From: an uncultured Pelagibacteraceae bacterium
Lineage (GTDB): Bacteria > Pseudomonadota > Alphaproteobacteria > Pelagibacterales > Pelagibacteraceae
Direction of reading: 5' to 3'
NCBI GenBank assembly: GCA_902601315.1
Contig: CACKMS010000002.1
Location: 1 to 64,000 of the forward strand
Length of the DNA stretch: 64,000 nucleotides
Notes under the pieces: model-generated
The model's input: only the letters and a program-made list of their open reading frames with translations
The model's database searches: none
What the model was told of the DNA's origin: nothing
Shown: positions 60,910 through 64,000 of the stretch, piece after piece
Layout: every line of letters starts with the position of its first letter
Position numbering within the stretch: the stretch's first letter is position 1
Program-made: the position numbers and the translations under genes

Positions 60910-62034
60910 TTACCTTTGGTTTAACTGAACAACTTTTCGATACTTGCTGCCCTTGTAACTTGCAAGTGGTCTAATCAATTTATTTGCAGCATGTTGCTCC
61001 ATTATATGTGCAGACCAACCAGTGATTCTTGAGATTACAAATATTGGGGTAAAAAAGTCGGTTTCAAACCCCATTAAATGATATGTAGGTCCAGTAGGGT
61101 AATCAACATTAGGATGTATGTTCTTTCTATCTATCATCACTTTTTCAACAATGTCATAAATTTTTTCAAACTTTTTATCTTTTTTGATCTTTGCAACTTT
61201 ACCAAAATATTCTCTCATAGTTGGAACTCTAGAGTCACCACTTTTATAAACTCTGTGACCAAAGCCCATAATTACGTCTTTATTATCTAATGCTTTATTT
61301 ATCCATTTATGAGCCTTTTCAGGTTTTTTGATTTTATTCATCATGTGCATTACCTCTTCATTGGCACCACCGTGTAATGGTCCTTTTAAACTGGCAATTG
61401 CGCCAGTAATTGCACCATGAATATCCGATAAACTACTTGTAATTGTTCTTGCAGTAAAAGTTGAAACATTAAAACTATGTTCAGCGTATAAAATTAAAGA
61501 TACATCAAATGCTTTTACGATATCTTTATTTGGTACTTTGCCGAAACACATATGAAAGAAGTTTTCAGAGAAAGAAAGATTTTTTTTTGGAGAAATAATT
61601 TTTTTCCCTTTTCTTACTCGATAAAAAGCAGCTAAAGCTACTGGAGTTTTTGAGAAAATTCTCATCGCTTTTCTCATATTTGCTTTTGGTGAATTATCTC
61701 TAGTTTCTTTATCTTCCAATCCCATTATGCTAACAGCAGTCCTAGCAACATCCATAGGGTGAGCTTTTTTTGGTATCTTTTTTAAATCATCTAATAAAGT
61801 TTTAGATAATTTCCTGTTTTTTCTCTCTATCTTTTCAAAAGCTTTCAACTGTTTTTTGCTAGGCAACTCACCATTTAATATTAAATATGCAACTTCCTCA
61901 AATTTGCATTTAGCACATAAGTCTTGAGCTGCATAACCCCTGTATGTAAGTGAGTTTATTTCAGGCATTACTTTTGATACTTCGGTTTCATCAACTACAA
62001 TACCTAGCAAACCTTTTTTTATCTCATCACTCAT
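60910..62034 (-). CDS. prpC: 2-methylcitrate synthase / citrate synthase II
   Basis: A 374-residue short-form citrate synthase. INSLTYRGYAAQDLCAKCKFEEVAYLILNGELPS is typical of PrpC, and the catalytic His residues are in PLHGGANEEV and MGFGHRVYKSGDSR. It condenses propionyl-CoA (or acetyl-CoA) with oxaloacetate. It is third in a minus-strand prpD-prpB-prpC run; its start overlaps the prpB stop by one base. Confidence 0.88.
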   Translation of the reverse strand: MSDEIKKGLLGIVVDETEVSKVMPEINSLTYRGYAAQDLCAKCKFEEVAYLILNGELPSKKQLKAFEKIERKNRKLSKTLLDDLKKIPKKAHPMDVARTAVSIMGLEDKETRDNSPKANMRKAMRIFSKTPVALAAFYRVRKGKKIISPKKNLSFSENFFHMCFGKVPNKDIVKAFDVSLILYAEHSFNVSTFTARTITSSLSDIHGAITGAIASLKGPLHGGANEEVMHMMNKIKKPEKAHKWINKALDNKDVIMGFGHRVYKSGDSRVPTMREYFGKVAKIKKDKKFEKIYDIVEKVMIDRKNIHPNVDYPTGPTYHLMGFETDFFTPIFVISRITGWSAHIMEQHAANKLIRPLASYKGSKYRKVVQLNQR

Positions 62035-62930
62035 TACTCGTGTCCCTCTGTACTAAAATTATATATTTTTTCATCAAGCGAGTTATATTTTTCATAATCA
62101 ACTAGCTCATATAATCTTTTTCTAGTTTGCATTCTATCAATTATATTATTTTGATGTCCATCGTTAAAAATAGCACGCAAACCATCCTCAACATTTTTCA
62201 TAGCCAATCTTTGAGTAGTAACAGGATAGATCACAATATTGTATCCTAAATTTTCTAATTCTTTGAAGTTAAGTAGTTTTGACTTACCAAATTCAGTCAT
62301 GTTTGCTAATAAATAACAATCTAAAGATTTTCGTACTTTCTCAAATTCACTTTCATCTTTAAGCGCCTCAGGGAAAACAATTTCTGCACCAGCATCAATA
62401 TAAGATTTACATCTATCAATCATTTTATCTAATCCTTCAACATTTTTCGCATCGGATCTTGCAATAATTTTAAAATTTTTATCTTTCTTTGAGGAAACAC
62501 ATTCTTTTATTTTTTTGGTCATTTGCTCACTTGAGATAAGTTCTTTATTATCAAGATGTCCACATCTTTTTCTCTCAACTTGATCCTCTATATGAACACT
62601 TGTAATTCCATAATTTTCGAACGTCTCTATTGTTTCCTTACAAGACTTAAAACCAGTATCTATATCAACAACTGTGGGTAAATTTGTTACTCTTGCTATT
62701 TGCTCTGAACGTTTGCTTACATCATTTAAAGTGGTAAGACCAATATCTGGATATCCTAAATCATTCGACATTACTCCACCAGAGACATAAACTCCGTCAT
62801 ATCCTATCTCTTCAATTAATTTTGCAGTAAGGGGATTATAAGCACCCGGTATTCTTAATATTTTTTTTGATTTTAGTTTATTGTCAAAATCAATTCTTTT
62901 TTGCCCAGCTTTTTTTTCAATAAAATGCAT
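62034..62930 (-). CDS. prpB: 2-methylisocitrate lyase
   Basis: A 298-residue isocitrate-lyase-superfamily enzyme. The catalytic loop is ERKRCGHLDNKELIS, which matches the family KKCGH signature; LRIPGAYNPLTAKLIEEIGYDGVYVSGGVMS opens the barrel and VVDIDTGF holds metal ligands. It cleaves 2-methylisocitrate to pyruvate and succinate. The start overlaps the prpD stop by one base, and the location between prpC and prpD supports this substrate over isocitrate. Confidence 0.9.
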   Translation of the reverse strand: MHFIEKKAGQKRIDFDNKLKSKKILRIPGAYNPLTAKLIEEIGYDGVYVSGGVMSNDLGYPDIGLTTLNDVSKRSEQIARVTNLPTVVDIDTGFKSCKETIETFENYGITSVHIEDQVERKRCGHLDNKELISSEQMTKKIKECVSSKKDKNFKIIARSDAKNVEGLDKMIDRCKSYIDAGAEIVFPEALKDESEFEKVRKSLDCYLLANMTEFGKSKLLNFKELENLGYNIVIYPVTTQRLAMKNVEDGLRAIFNDGHQNNIIDRMQTRKRLYELVDYEKYNSLDEKIYNFSTEGHE

Positions 62931-64000
62931 TAAAAAATTCCTGCTCTATTGTTTCTTTTTAGAAATTTTTTATTTATCTTAATATTCAGTTTATCAAGTT
63001 GACCATTTTTCAAATTTTTACAGTTTTGTACATCTTTTAAAAACCTTTCAGATTCTTTTTTTGAAATTATTTTATCCGTTAAAACATTAAATTTATTGAT
63101 GTAATTTTCTCTTTTAAAAGGTCTAGCACCATATGGATGAGCACCAGCTTTATCTAATTCCTCTGTGTATTTTTTACCATTTTTCATGGTGATTATTACT
63201 TTAGCCCCGAATGATTTTTTTTTGGGATCTGGATCGTGATATTTTTTTGTCCATCTTTTATCTTCGTGAGTTTTAATTGATTTCCAGATTTTTATTGTAC
63301 TTTTTTTGTTAGCTCTAGCCTTTGTGTATGACTTTACATGATGCCAATTCCCATCCTCTAATGCTACGGCAAAAATATACATTATTGAATGATCTAAAGT
63401 TTCTCTACTTGCATTTGGATCCATTTTTTGTGGATCATTTGCGCCAGTGCCAATAACATAATGTGTGTGATGACTTGTGTGTATATCGATTTTTTTTATA
63501 TTTCTTAAATCAGGAATTCTCATATTCAGTTTTTTTGCAATGTCAATTAAAGCTTGTGCCTGATATTCTGCCGAATATTCTTTAGTATAAGTCTCAAGTA
63601 TTGCTTTTTTTTTCTCATTTTTTTTTGGAAGAGGAACTATATATTTAGCATTCTTTCCATCTAAAATTCTTGCCACAACACTATCCTCTCCCTCATAAAT
63701 TGGACTCGGAGCACCTTCGCCTCTCATTGTTCTGTCTACTGCTTCTATTCCAAGCTTTCCAGCATGCGCTGGTGCATAAGCTTTCCAACTTGAAATTTCT
63801 CCTTTTCTTGATTGTCTTGTTGAAATAGTTACGTGTAGAGCTTGTTGCACTGCTTGATAAATAGTATCAGTTTTTAAATTTAGCATTGAACCTATTCCTG
63901 CAGCCACACTTGGTCCAAGATGTGCTATATGATCAACTTTATGTTTATGTAAGCAAATTGCTTTAACTAAATTTACTTGCACTTCATAAGCTGTAATTAT
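62930..64000 (-). CDS. prpD: 2-methylcitrate dehydratase, C-terminal part (truncated by window edge)
   Basis: The frame is open to base 64000 (it reads [12 protein letters not shown] at the edge), so the N-terminal part lies outside; the GTG at 63982 is an internal Val. The visible ~356 residues match the MmgE/PrpD family: [41 protein letters not shown], YPxE-like [13 protein letters not shown], and [17 protein letters not shown] near the C-terminal third. It dehydrates 2-methylcitrate in propionate oxidation, first in the order prpD-prpB-prpC. Confidence 0.88.
   Translation of the reverse strand: MITAYEVQVNLVKAICLHKHKVDHIAHLGPSVAAGIGSMLNLKTDTIYQAVQQALHVTISTRQSRKGEISSWKAYAPAHAGKLGIEAVDRTMRGEGAPSPIYEGEDSVVARILDGKNAKYIVPLPKKNEKKKAILETYTKEYSAEYQAQALIDIAKKLNMRIPDLRNIKKIDIHTSHHTHYVIGTGANDPQKMDPNASRETLDHSIMYIFAVALEDGNWHHVKSYTKARANKKSTIKIWKSIKTHEDKRWTKKYHDPDPKKKSFGAKVIITMKNGKKYTEELDKAGAHPYGARPFKRENYINKFNVLTDKIISKKESERFLKDVQNCKNLKNGQLDKLNIKINKKFLKRNNRAGIF

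Noticed and set aside
1..64000. Search by eye for CRISPR arrays, insertion sequences, integrases, phage genes and rRNA
   Set aside because: No regularly spaced direct repeats, no transposase or integrase motifs, and no rRNA-like stretches were found; the window reads as core and metabolic chromosome.

Overview
The window is a very AT-rich, tightly packed bacterial chromosome segment. Many genes abut or overlap by a few bases, and gaps are usually under 100 nt. The gene set looks like the marine alphaproteobacterial SAR11 group (Pelagibacterales): osmolyte and one-carbon enzymes, many ABC and TRAP importers, DMT exporters, CoA-transferases, a methylcitrate operon and a minimal class I ribonucleotide reductase. 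This assignment is inferred from composition and gene content; no database search was possible. I see no insertion sequence, phage, CRISPR array or rRNA. One tRNA is present (CAT anticodon).

Layout. 1-6.4 kb: a truncated coiled-coil gene, a dimethylglycine/sarcosine dehydrogenase, GMP reductase, a VCBS/ASPIC secreted protein and a small Cys-rich exported protein. 6.4-10.7 kb: tRNA-Met, then apt facing mtnP-mtnA-class II aldolase-speD::speE. This is a compact unit that makes spermidine and recycles its by-product methylthioadenosine. 10.8-13.0 kb: a polar amino-acid ABC importer without its ATPase. 13-20.3 kb: sugar transferases, a redoxin, a gamma-carbonic anhydrase, a beta-hydroxyacid dehydrogenase, an MFS carrier and rpoZ with a long acidic tail. 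20.3-28.2 kb: a glycine-betaine/TMAO-type ABC importer (separate binding protein, double-length permease, ATPase). Between its permease and binding-protein genes lie a cytoplasmic DMSO-reductase/BisC-type molybdoenzyme and a GcvT/DmdA-family methyltransferase.

28.2-42.7 kb: two facing catabolic operons. The plus one holds Fe-alcohol dehydrogenase, amidase, a DMT carrier, a homocysteine methyltransferase and a CitE-like lyase. The minus one holds CaiB-type CoA-transferase, aldehyde dehydrogenase, a VOC protein, a second homocysteine methyltransferase and a serine hydrolase. A TRAP importer lies beside them. 42.7-51 kb: dusA, a TauE exporter, malonyl-CoA decarboxylase, a second TRAP importer, a crotonase and a second CoA-transferase, possibly for malonate-like diacids. 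51-57.8 kb: a YdiJ-like D-2-hydroxyacid dehydrogenase, an enolase-superfamily dehydratase, serine-glyoxylate aminotransferase and phosphomannomutase. 58-64 kb: nrdA-nrdB, then prpC, prpB and a truncated prpD of the 2-methylcitrate cycle.

Recurring themes are import of small methylated or carboxylated compounds, methyl transfer to folate or homocysteine, and CoA activation. Three importers carry a perfect hairpin between the binding-protein gene and the permease gene. Two genes (dusA and one CaiB-family gene) are each broken by one extra T in a coding-strand poly-T run.
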